Below are positions 1 to 7,631 of a stretch of DNA of 64,000 nucleotides, piece after piece. Under the pieces are notes generated by a model, which did not search any database, was not told the origin of the DNA, and worked only from the letters and a program-made list of their open reading frames with translations. A program made the position numbers and the translations under genes. Each line of letters opens with the position of its first letter. Within the stretch, counting starts at the first letter, position 1. Source of the stretch: Ignavibacteriales bacterium (GTDB lineage: Bacteria; Bacteroidota; Ignavibacteria; Ignavibacteriales; Ignavibacteriaceae); contig JADJEI010000006.1 of assembly GCA_016709155.1 (NCBI GenBank), forward strand, positions 248,001 through 312,000, in the 5' to 3' direction.

Positions 1-76
1 CATCTGAATTCAACTTAGAACAAAGTGAGTCAATAAGGAAAGTAAAGATAAGTGGGAAAAATAATAGTGTTTTCAA

Positions 77-1282
77 TTACATAAATGGACAAAATGAAAA
101 GGCTTTAACCGGGTTGGACTTTTCATCAACCTCAAACACAGAAATTTGAACTTTGCCGTCTTTGTAGAGATCAATTTGCATAAAGCCCGGCTGCGATGCT
201 GCAAACAATGTTCGTTCTCCTTTTGCCAATTCAGTGTGATGCGAAGAAGTTCCAAATCCGCTTACGAGATAAATTGACTTATTAATTCCATTTAGTATTT
301 GAAGCGAATGTTCATGCCCGGAGGCATAAATAATATTTTTATGATTCTTTAATACATCTTCTATACGGGATATGTAATTTTGATACTCAGAATTAGACAT
401 ATCCTGATTAGAAATTCCCATCATTCTTGTTAATGGATAAATTGAACCTATTACAGGCAGGGGTATCCAAAGATTAGAATTGAGATTTAACAAAGGAAAT
501 ACATGATCTTTCCAGCTAAAATATCCCCCATGCGGTCCATAACTTGCCAAAGGATGATGAGCAGCGATGACCACAATATCACTGGTGTAAGCAGTCAACA
601 GCGAATCTAAAGTTTTTACGACTTCATTTTCCGAGCTGCAATCACAAGCAACGGATGGTTTTGTTCCGGAATGAAGCCACCACTGTGAATCAAGAGCAAT
701 TATTTTAATTTTATCACCAACTTCAATTACTGATGGACCCGGGCAACCATTCTCAGGTAAAAATCTAATCTGTGGAAAATATTTTGAGTTTATAAATTCC
801 TGCTCATTTTTTATACTTTTCCAGCCTTCTTCGGTGCCTTGCGCCCAATCATGATTACCGGGAAGAAACACAGCGTTCACTTTGCTATTGATAATTAAAT
901 CGAGCTGACGTTTAAATTTATCCTCGGCGATTAGTCTTTCACCATCCTCAATACCGGGCATACCGTATGGATAAATATTATCGCCTAATGTTATTATAAA
1001 GGATTTTGCTTGCAGTTGAGTTGCTTGTTTCTGCATTGCTAACAGTACAGGTTCTTGGTTGGTCAGAGAAGGATCACCAGCATCACCTATTAATAATATC
1101 CGGTTAATAATGAGACTATCACTTTGATTTGTTCCGCCAATTGATTTCGCTTCAGCACTAATGTAATTACCCTGGATGGATTTATTTGTGGAATAAAAAA
1201 TTATGAGTGTGGCGGCTGACAGAATTAAAAGGTATGTCAGTTTATTATGCAGATTATATTTTTGAACTAATGATTGCTTCAT
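77..1282 (-). CDS. Calcineurin-like metallophosphoesterase, membrane-anchored
   Basis: This 401-aa protein carries the ordered metal-ligand motifs of the calcineurin-like phosphoesterase family: IGDAGD near residues 65-70, GDNIYP near 98, GNHDW near 141, AHHP near 241 and GHEH near 322. One hydrophobic segment at residues 15-32 (LTYLLILSAATLIIFY) looks like an uncleaved signal or anchor, so the catalytic domain should face the periplasm. The spacing resembles purple-acid-phosphatase-like or tartrate-resistant acid phosphatase-like enzymes, but the substrate cannot be read from sequence. It is monocistronic, 194 bp downstream of nothing obvious on its own strand. The family call is firm; the exact role is unknown. 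Confidence 0.85.
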   Translation of the reverse strand: MKQSLVQKYNLHNKLTYLLILSAATLIIFYSTNKSIQGNYISAEAKSIGGTNQSDSLIINRILLIGDAGDPSLTNQEPVLLAMQKQATQLQAKSFIITLGDNIYPYGMPGIEDGERLIAEDKFKRQLDLIINSKVNAVFLPGNHDWAQGTEEGWKSIKNEQEFINSKYFPQIRFLPENGCPGPSVIEVGDKIKIIALDSQWWLHSGTKPSVACDCSSENEVVKTLDSLLTAYTSDIVVIAAHHPLASYGPHGGYFSWKDHVFPLLNLNSNLWIPLPVIGSIYPLTRMMGISNQDMSNSEYQNYISRIEDVLKNHKNIIYASGHEHSLQILNGINKSIYLVSGFGTSSHHTELAKGERTLFAASQPGFMQIDLYKDGKVQISVFEVDEKSNPVKAFSFCPFM

Positions 1283-1476
1283 TAATAATCAATTTGTGCT
1301 ACAAAAGTCGAATAAAAAATAGAATAAGTAAAAATTATGTCGGGTTTCTTGGCGTGTATTTGATAACCCTTTTACAATTACAGTTTCAATTTACAAGTTG
1401 GAAACAAAAAAGGCAAACCATTAATTGTGTTAGTACAAATTAATAATTTGCCTTGTAGATGAATGTAAACGAAATA

Positions 1477-3732
1477 TTACTTTTTCGCCTGAGCGGCTTC
1501 AACAACAGCAATGGCAGTCATGTTAATAATATCATCAACACTTGCATCACGCTGTAAAACGTGAACCGGTTTTTTCATTCCCATTAATATCGGACCGATA
1601 ACAGTAGCCTGCCCGATTCTTGCCAACAATTTGTAGGCTATGTTTCCCGCATCAAGATTTGGAAATACGAGTACATTTGCACCACCCTTAATAGCTGAAA
1701 ATGGAAATGTCTTATCAAGAATTTCAGGAACCACGGCAGTGTCGGCTTGCATTTCACCATCAACAACTAAATCCGGTCGCCTCTCGTGAATGATGCGTAA
1801 AGCTTCTTTAACTTTATTAGATTCGGGGTAAGGTGCGCTGCCAAAATTACTGAACGAGAGAAGAGCGATTTTGGGTTTTATTTCAAAATGCTGAACTGTA
1901 TCAGCAGCAGAGATTGCAATCTCTGCAAGCTGTTCGGAATTTGGATTAACATTCACTGTACAGTCAGCGAAGAAATATGTATCCTTTTTAGTAACAACAA
2001 TGTACATGCCTGATACAATCTTAAATCCTTCTTTAACACCAACACATTCTAAAGCTGGACGAATAGTGTTTGGATAACTTGAAGCATAGCCGCTGATCAA
2101 TGCATCAGCATCGCCCATGGCAACCATCATCGAACCGAAATAATTTGGATCTTTAATTAGAGATTTTGAATCCCAAATTGTTGCGCCCTTTCGCTGTCTT
2201 TTGCGGAAGAATGCTTGGGCATATTCTTCACACTTCTCACAATTCGTAGGATCCATAATTGTAAAATCTTTAACATCGAACCCTATTCTTTCTATTTCAC
2301 TTTTAATGAATTTTTCATTACCGATTAGAATAGGAGCAGCGATGCTATCAGAAAAAACAGCCTGTGCAGCGCGGATAATATTTTCTTGTTCGCCTTCGGG
2401 ATATACAACTCGTTTTGGATTCTTCTGAGCTTTGTGAATCATAACTCTGATCACTTCCTTCGAAAGCCCAAGACGTTCTTTCAACTGTTCTTCATACACT
2501 GCCCAATCCATCTTAGTGATTTTTGCAACACCCGTTTCGATTGCCGCTTTTGCAACAGCAGGTGCAACATACCATAGAACTCGTGGATCGAATGGCTTTG
2601 GAATAATGTAATCTTGTCCGAACTCAAATCCTTCACCACCGTAAGCTTTCATAACCATCTCGGGAACTTTTTCACGAGCGAGTTTTGCAAGCGCAAGTGT
2701 TGCCGCCATTTTCATTTCATCATTTATTGTGGATGCTCTAACATCAAGCGCACCGCGAAATATAAATGGAAATCCTAAAACATTATTAACTTGATTGGGA
2801 TAATCGCTTCTGCCTGTTGCCATTATTAAATCTTTACGCACCGAAGTTGCATCTTCGTAGCTGATTTCAGGATCGGGATTGGCCATGGCAAAAATTATCG
2901 GGTTTGGAGCCATTGTTTTAACCCATTCTTTATCAACCACCCCGCCTTTGGATAATCCAATAAAAACATCGGCATCTTTGAATGCCTCTTTCAAAGAAGC
3001 AAATCCTTTTTTCTGGGCAAAGCCGTCTTTATATTTATTAAGATCTGTTCTATCATGTGTAATGCAGCCTTTAGAATCAAACATATAAATGTTTTCCTTC
3101 TTTACACCGGCACGAACATAATGTTTGCAGCAAGAAATAGCTGCAGCACCGGCGCCATTAACAATCAGTCTGATCTTATCCAATTTTTTCCCTGCTATTT
3201 CAACTGCATTTATTAAAGCAGCACAAGAGATAATTGCTGTTCCATGTTGATCGTCATGGAAAACAGGGATTTTCATTGTCTTTTTCAAAGTCTCTTCTAT
3301 CTCAAAACACTCGGGAGCTTTTATATCTTCAAGGTTTATTCCTCCGAAGGTTGGTTCTAAAAGTTCAGCTAATCGAATTACTTCTTTAGGATCTTTTGAA
3401 GCAACTTCAATATCGAAAACGTCTATGTCGGCAAATCTTTTAAACAAAACCCCCTTCCCTTCCATTACCGGTTTTCCTGCTTCGGGTCCGATATCACCCA
3501 AACCTAATACAGCCGTACCATTTGAAAGCACTGCAACAAGGTTTCCTTTAGCAGTATATTTATAAACGTCATCAACGTTGGCGTTTATTTCCATGCAAGG
3601 CACTGCCACTCCGGGAGTGTATGCAAGTGACAAATCTCTCGAAGTTAAACATGGTTTTGTTGGTGTTACTTCTATTTTACCTCTGCGACCGCCGCTATGA
3701 TAAAATAGAGCATCCTCTTTTTGAATTTTCAT
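1477..3732 (-). CDS. maeB: NADP-dependent malic enzyme with C-terminal phosphotransacetylase domain
   Basis: The 751-aa length and two-part architecture match the bacterial MaeB family, which decarboxylates malate to pyruvate with reduction of NADP. The malic enzyme part occupies about residues 1-425, with SLAYTPGVAVPC near 35, the FHDDQHGTA segment near 160 and the dinucleotide-binding loop VNGAGAAAISCC near 192. Residues 430-751 form a phosphate acetyl/butyryltransferase-like domain, which in this family is usually regulatory rather than catalytic. An AGGAG Shine-Dalgarno sequence lies 8 nt before the ATG. The leader contains a hairpin. It stands alone, separated from the sulfur operon by 540 bp. 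Confidence 0.95.
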   Translation of the reverse strand: MKIQKEDALFYHSGGRRGKIEVTPTKPCLTSRDLSLAYTPGVAVPCMEINANVDDVYKYTAKGNLVAVLSNGTAVLGLGDIGPEAGKPVMEGKGVLFKRFADIDVFDIEVASKDPKEVIRLAELLEPTFGGINLEDIKAPECFEIEETLKKTMKIPVFHDDQHGTAIISCAALINAVEIAGKKLDKIRLIVNGAGAAAISCCKHYVRAGVKKENIYMFDSKGCITHDRTDLNKYKDGFAQKKGFASLKEAFKDADVFIGLSKGGVVDKEWVKTMAPNPIIFAMANPDPEISYEDATSVRKDLIMATGRSDYPNQVNNVLGFPFIFRGALDVRASTINDEMKMAATLALAKLAREKVPEMVMKAYGGEGFEFGQDYIIPKPFDPRVLWYVAPAVAKAAIETGVAKITKMDWAVYEEQLKERLGLSKEVIRVMIHKAQKNPKRVVYPEGEQENIIRAAQAVFSDSIAAPILIGNEKFIKSEIERIGFDVKDFTIMDPTNCEKCEEYAQAFFRKRQRKGATIWDSKSLIKDPNYFGSMMVAMGDADALISGYASSYPNTIRPALECVGVKEGFKIVSGMYIVVTKKDTYFFADCTVNVNPNSEQLAEIAISAADTVQHFEIKPKIALLSFSNFGSAPYPESNKVKEALRIIHERRPDLVVDGEMQADTAVVPEILDKTFPFSAIKGGANVLVFPNLDAGNIAYKLLARIGQATVIGPILMGMKKPVHVLQRDASVDDIINMTAIAVVEAAQAKK

Positions 3733-3754
3733 TTTATTCTCCTGATTAAAAGTA

Positions 3755-3781
3755 CCAATCTTTCACATCTATGAAAGTTGG
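3755..3781 (-). promoter_or_regulatory. Hairpin in the malic enzyme leader
   Basis: On the minus strand CCAACTTTCA pairs with TGAAAG(A)TTGG around a six-base loop, leaving one bulged base. It lies about 25 nt upstream of the maeB start codon. There is no T-run, so it is more likely an mRNA leader structure than a terminator. No known riboswitch is recognised. Confidence 0.35.
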
Positions 3782-4272
3782 TGATTGTTATAATTGTGAT
3801 TAAATATTGATTAAAGGTATGAATCAACAATTCTATAATTGCTGATTTGTTTTTTGAGGCACTATCTAAGTTCGAATCCAATTCTAATTCCCATCTGAAT
3901 TTTATAGTAGCAAAATATTTTAATTTTTAATACTGTAAATATTTTACTTAGTAAAATTACGAACTTACCGGTAATGAAACACTATCAAATTGATTTATGC
4001 TTAACACATCTGTCCAAAATAATTTTATTGAAAAAATAATGAATGTTTTTGCCTAATTTTAAATACCCTGGTTTACTAATTGAACCAGTGCCTGTTCTGC
4101 TGTCATAAAGAAATAATATCAGACAGAAATATTTTTATCCAATCAGGCGAAGAATGTCTAAAATATTTGTATTTGAATATTGGCTGCAAAAAAATAGTCC
4201 CGCTGAGATGCAGGACTTCTAAAAATTATTTCGATTGTCGGGATTATGCAATACCAAGGTGCAAACATCTGC
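3782..4272. other. Intergenic region without a convincing gene
   Basis: About 490 bp of AT-rich sequence separate the malic enzyme gene from the end of the sulfur operon. A plus-strand frame at 4080-4313 is open, but it overlaps the rhodanese gene end, lacks a Shine-Dalgarno sequence and has an implausible composition. No repeat or RNA gene was recognised here. Confidence 0.5.
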
Positions 4273-4935
4273 TCAACATCCTTCGCGTTTTTTTTTCTTT
4301 GGAGAAGTGGTAGTCGTTCCTGATTTTTTAGTATTCGATGTTGGAAGCTGAATTTGTGTTGTCGTTGTCGCAGTCTCTGTATCAGATGAAACCATCATTG
4401 CCTGTCCACCGAAATATTTACTTATCTCTTCCATCTTTTTAAAGTTGGCAATTTCTTCATCGTTTGCATTTAACGGGCATTTAGGAAACAGCACTTGATC
4501 TTTCCACCTGTTAATACCACCGTTCAGAATATAAACTCCTTTATAATCATTGGCTTTCAGAATAAACCATCCTTGCGAAGCGGCAACTTCATCATCAGAA
4601 ATAAGGATTATTTTTTGATTCCTGAGCAAATCAGATTTGGGTAACTGAATCAAAGGGATATTTTCTGATTCAGGCAATGAATATTCAGAATACCGATCTG
4701 AAGTGCGTAAATCAACCAAATCAAAATCAGATTTACCTTGAATTATCCAATTTGCAAGCTCAACCGGATCAATTTTATCCGCATCATTCATGGTTGAATA
4801 TGATAAATCTTCCGAATTAATTTTTATCGTCGTACCTCCGTAAGGATCACCGGCAAAAATTGCGATGGCACCAAGCACCACACCAATTACTATTAATCTG
4901 ATTTTCAAATCAAGCTGCGAAAATTTTTTGATCAT
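4273..4935 (-). CDS. Rhodanese-fold protein lacking the catalytic cysteine
   Basis: A 220-aa protein with an N-terminal membrane segment (residues 10-25, LKIRLIVIGVVLGAIAIFAG) followed by a rhodanese domain at about residues 55-150 (FDLVDLRTSDRYSEYSLPES, then LNGGINRWK). The active-site loop that normally starts with Cys reads ILISDDEVAAS, so sulfurtransfer through the usual persulfide is not possible. The C-terminal tail is Thr/Ser/Lys-rich (TTTTSPKKKKREGC) and ends in a Cys. It is the last gene of the sulfur operon, and its ATG overlaps the preceding stop by 4 nt. A periplasmic binding or scaffold role is an inference. Confidence 0.75.
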   Translation of the reverse strand: MIKKFSQLDLKIRLIVIGVVLGAIAIFAGDPYGGTTIKINSEDLSYSTMNDADKIDPVELANWIIQGKSDFDLVDLRTSDRYSEYSLPESENIPLIQLPKSDLLRNQKIILISDDEVAASQGWFILKANDYKGVYILNGGINRWKDQVLFPKCPLNANDEEIANFKKMEEISKYFGGQAMMVSSDTETATTTTQIQLPTSNTKKSGTTTTSPKKKKREGC

Positions 4936-5543
4936 AATTTATTCTCCGGATTTCTGTGTGCAAATTTTTTCTCACTCCATTCAGCAAGCATAAAAGCACC
5001 AATAGCCATGATCACTACAAAAAATACTACCAACCCATAAGGTAGGTGGAAAAACTGAGGAAGCGTTAAACTGCCCATATTAGTTGAATAATAAAATTCA
5101 GTTATATATGGAAATATTTCGCCGAAAACGAAAATGCCGAACATAACTCCAAGTATGTACACCAAGCCGTCTAATTTGCCAGTTGCAAATGAAACTACGG
5201 AAGTCCCGGGGCAATAACCACCGATTACAAAACCGACACCGAGAATTAATCCGCCGAGCACTTGCGGCAGTAGATACGTTTCGCTGATATATATGAGTGA
5301 AAGATCAACGAACCCGATAACCGATAAATAATAAACTCCGAGCATTGCGGTAACAATAGCAGTAAACATAACTTTTAGAACTCGCATATTACCAAAATAA
5401 AATTGTGCTGCGAGAATTCTTGCACTGCCAAAACCTCCCCGTTCTAAAGCAAAGCCGAAACCGATCCCAATCACGAATGCAATAATTAAACTGACATCGG
5501 CATTAAAAAATCCAAATTTGAAAAATGGTGCGTTCATATCCAT
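4932..5543 (-). CDS. YeeE/YedE-family sulfur permease subunit (second of pair)
   Basis: This 203-aa, five-to-six-TM protein belongs to the YeeE/YedE (DUF395) family, whose characterised members import thiosulfate or other sulfur compounds (TsuA type). The signature GGYCPGTSVVSFATGKLDG lies near residues 107-125, including the conserved Cys, and the N-terminal GFALERGGFGSA motif is near 29-40. It overlaps its partner gene by 10 nt and the rhodanese gene by 4 nt, so translation is probably coupled. Split pairs of half-length YeeE/YedE proteins are common. A role in moving a sulfur species across the inner membrane for the adjacent reductase is inferred from context. Confidence 0.88.
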   Translation of the reverse strand: MDMNAPFFKFGFFNADVSLIIAFVIGIGFGFALERGGFGSARILAAQFYFGNMRVLKVMFTAIVTAMLGVYYLSVIGFVDLSLIYISETYLLPQVLGGLILGVGFVIGGYCPGTSVVSFATGKLDGLVYILGVMFGIFVFGEIFPYITEFYYSTNMGSLTLPQFFHLPYGLVVFFVVIMAIGAFMLAEWSEKKFAHRNPENKL

Positions 5544-6109
5544 TGCCTCCTAAAAAAATAAGCTGCGGCATATCCGCCTGCAAAAACCATCATCATAAAA
5601 GCCCAGCTGCCGAGGTTGAGTAATGCGCCGCCCGATAAAGCCTGACCGCTTGTACAGCCGCGTGCAAGCTTAGCTCCAATGCCCATTAAACTTCCGCCGA
5701 CGAAAGCATAAAACAATCTTTTCCTTGAGGTAATGTTTACTCCCTTTTCGATTCCCTTCTTGACTCTTCCAGCAAGTGATCCGGAAATAAATCCGCCTGC
5801 GAGAACTCCGATTAGTTCAAAGACCAGCCAATCTTTTAATGGATTTGTTGTTCCATCACCAAGATATTCATTATAAAAAGGACTTGTTTTTGCATGATCA
5901 GGCGCAATTGTATCAACTCCGACAGTAACAACTGTTGATAACGCTCCCGAGGCGCCAAGCCCCCTGCCCATTATCACAAATGCCGCAAGCAAAACTAATC
6001 CTAGACCAATTCCGGTAAGATAAGGATTAGAGTATGGCTGAGCTTTAACCTCAACATGTACTTCCTCCTTTTCAAATATCCCGGAAATTTTTTTAACGAG
6101 TGTATTCAT
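5534..6109 (-). CDS. YeeE/YedE-family sulfur permease subunit (first of pair)
   Basis: A 191-aa membrane protein of the YeeE/YedE family. The hallmark GCTSGQALSGGALLNLGSW stretch lies near residues 150-168 and includes the conserved Cys thought to relay sulfur. The N-terminus (MNTLVKKISGIFEKEEVHVEV) is cytosolic. A GLGASGALS motif near 50 and a long loop with EYLGDGTTNPLKDW follow. The next gene in the operon is its paralogous half, in a 10-nt overlap. Together they make a full-size two-half transporter. Confidence 0.88.
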   Translation of the reverse strand: MNTLVKKISGIFEKEEVHVEVKAQPYSNPYLTGIGLGLVLLAAFVIMGRGLGASGALSTVVTVGVDTIAPDHAKTSPFYNEYLGDGTTNPLKDWLVFELIGVLAGGFISGSLAGRVKKGIEKGVNITSRKRLFYAFVGGSLMGIGAKLARGCTSGQALSGGALLNLGSWAFMMMVFAGGYAAAYFFRRQWI

Positions 6110-6123
6110 ATTAATTCTCTCCG

Positions 6124-7083
6124 TTATTTTAAATGTGCATTAAACCAATGACTGTATTGTCCAGCCGAAACAATAATAAATCTAAGAATCAATCCGCCTG
6201 CAATTACCATTATTGGGGCAATTGGTGTGTGCTTAATTTTATGATTGACAGCAAGAAGTTGAATAATTAATGGGATTACTATCCCAAGCCCAATTACAAA
6301 AACCCAAAAGGCTGGGGCAAATGGTCCATCAATTAAAAGATAAACAGCATCAATGTGCGTCTTTGAAGAATTAAGCAATCCTAAAAAAAGCATCACAAAA
6401 GTAAAAAGCTCTATCACCAGAAATCCATTATCAGCTTTTGCAAGCAGTTCTGATTCAGCTTTATTTTTTGCAACGAGATGGACATAAGCAGCCGCAGCAG
6501 ACAGACCTGAAACAAGAAACAGCACCCACAATAGTGAACTATTCCACAACGGTCTTGAAACCATTGTGCTAAGCAGAACTCCTGTATAAGCTCCGAGCAT
6601 CATCCCGAACAGCATGTTCAATATTCCAATGTTCCTAATTAAAATATGATGCTCAGAAATTTTTTGTGAAATATCCGAAAGTTTTGGAATTAATTTTATC
6701 ATCCATTGGGAAGGTCGAATTAAAATATTTGCGATCAATGCAGGATAAACGAGAATCAATATCCACGCACCCCAGGACATTGGGGACTTTAGTTCAAATG
6801 TTGTATATAATCTCCAAACATAAAGCTTGTGTGAAAGATCCAAAAACAGAGCGAACATCCCTGCGCTTAGCAGTACAACGCTTGTAAATGGAATTGAGAA
6901 GCATGCACAATTGCTTTCTTTGTGCCGTCCGCTGAAAAGAAAATATCCGGAGATGATCATCATACCAGCGACCATTCCGCCAAGAAAAAGATAAACAGGT
7001 ATTTGCCATTCCCACATCGCCATCGAAGGGTCAACATGCGGGTTATGTCTTGTCGTAGATAATTCTATAATTTGTGAAATCAT
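6124..7083 (-). CDS. NrfD/PsrC-type membrane quinone oxidoreductase subunit
   Basis: This 319-aa, strongly hydrophobic protein has about eight to nine predicted TM helices and the NrfD/PsrC-type opening (WEWQIPVYLFLGGMVAGMMIISG near residues 24-46). Such subunits exchange electrons between the quinone pool and a periplasmic Fe-S/Mo partner. It sits 7 nt after the 4Fe-4S subunit gene and before the permeases, giving the A-B-C order of polysulfide reductase operons. The conserved Gly-rich and Trp/Arg positions agree with the family. Electron flow direction cannot be read from sequence. Confidence 0.9.
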   Translation of the reverse strand: MISQIIELSTTRHNPHVDPSMAMWEWQIPVYLFLGGMVAGMMIISGYFLFSGRHKESNCACFSIPFTSVVLLSAGMFALFLDLSHKLYVWRLYTTFELKSPMSWGAWILILVYPALIANILIRPSQWMIKLIPKLSDISQKISEHHILIRNIGILNMLFGMMLGAYTGVLLSTMVSRPLWNSSLLWVLFLVSGLSAAAAYVHLVAKNKAESELLAKADNGFLVIELFTFVMLFLGLLNSSKTHIDAVYLLIDGPFAPAFWVFVIGLGIVIPLIIQLLAVNHKIKHTPIAPIMVIAGGLILRFIIVSAGQYSHWFNAHLK

Positions 7084-7090
7084 TTCAGCC

Positions 7091-7630
7091 TCATGTTAAA
7101 TAGAAAATATTTGGCTCGGTGCCTGCATCAGGGAGATTAACATGCCATTTACGTGAATTAAGCAACTGACTTACTTCACCGTTTGGGTCATCAAGATCGC
7201 CGAAGTGCATACAATAGGTCGGACAAACTTCAACGCAGGCAGGCTTCATTCCTTTTTCAACTCTATGAATACAAAATGTGCATTTATCGGCATAACCATC
7301 GGGATGAATAAATCTTGCATCGTATGGACACGACTCGACACAAGCTTTGCAGCCGATGCACATTTCATGATCAACTAAAACAACTCCGCCAAAGTCGTGT
7401 ATATGGCTTGCCCCTGTAGGACAGCATGAAACGCATGGAGTGTTTGAGCAATGGTTGCATCGTTCTGTTCTAATTTCAAGTTGAATTTCCGGAAACTTAC
7501 CGTGAGATTCTGTTATGATCCAATCACGGTTGTAGCCTTCGGGGATATTATTTTCCGTTTTGCAGGCAACAACACAATCGTTGCAGCCAACACATTTTTT
7601 TGTATCTATCACCATTCCGTAGCGCGGCAT
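7091..7630 (-). CDS. 4Fe-4S ferredoxin subunit, PsrB/DmsB type
   Basis: About 179 aa with four cysteine clusters, as in PsrB, DmsB and TtrB: CVGCNDCVVAC, CNHCSNTPCVSCCP, CIGCKACVESCP and CTFCIHRVEKGMKPACVEVCP. It relays electrons between the molybdopterin subunit and the membrane subunit. I place the start at the ATG giving MPRYGMVIDTKKC, one base after the stop of the molybdopterin gene, rather than at the upstream in-frame start. The absence of its own signal peptide fits piggy-back Tat export with the catalytic subunit. Confidence 0.93.
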   Translation of the reverse strand: MPRYGMVIDTKKCVGCNDCVVACKTENNIPEGYNRDWIITESHGKFPEIQLEIRTERCNHCSNTPCVSCCPTGASHIHDFGGVVLVDHEMCIGCKACVESCPYDARFIHPDGYADKCTFCIHRVEKGMKPACVEVCPTYCMHFGDLDDPNGEVSQLLNSRKWHVNLPDAGTEPNIFYLT

Positions 7631-7631
7631 T

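Noticed and set aside
1..76. Partial gene at the left edge
   Set aside because: No frame with recognisable protein sequence crosses these bases.
4080..4313. Plus-strand 77-codon frame between the malic enzyme and rhodanese genes
   Set aside because: It runs into the rhodanese gene end, lacks a ribosome-binding site, and its Cys-rich composition resembles no protein.
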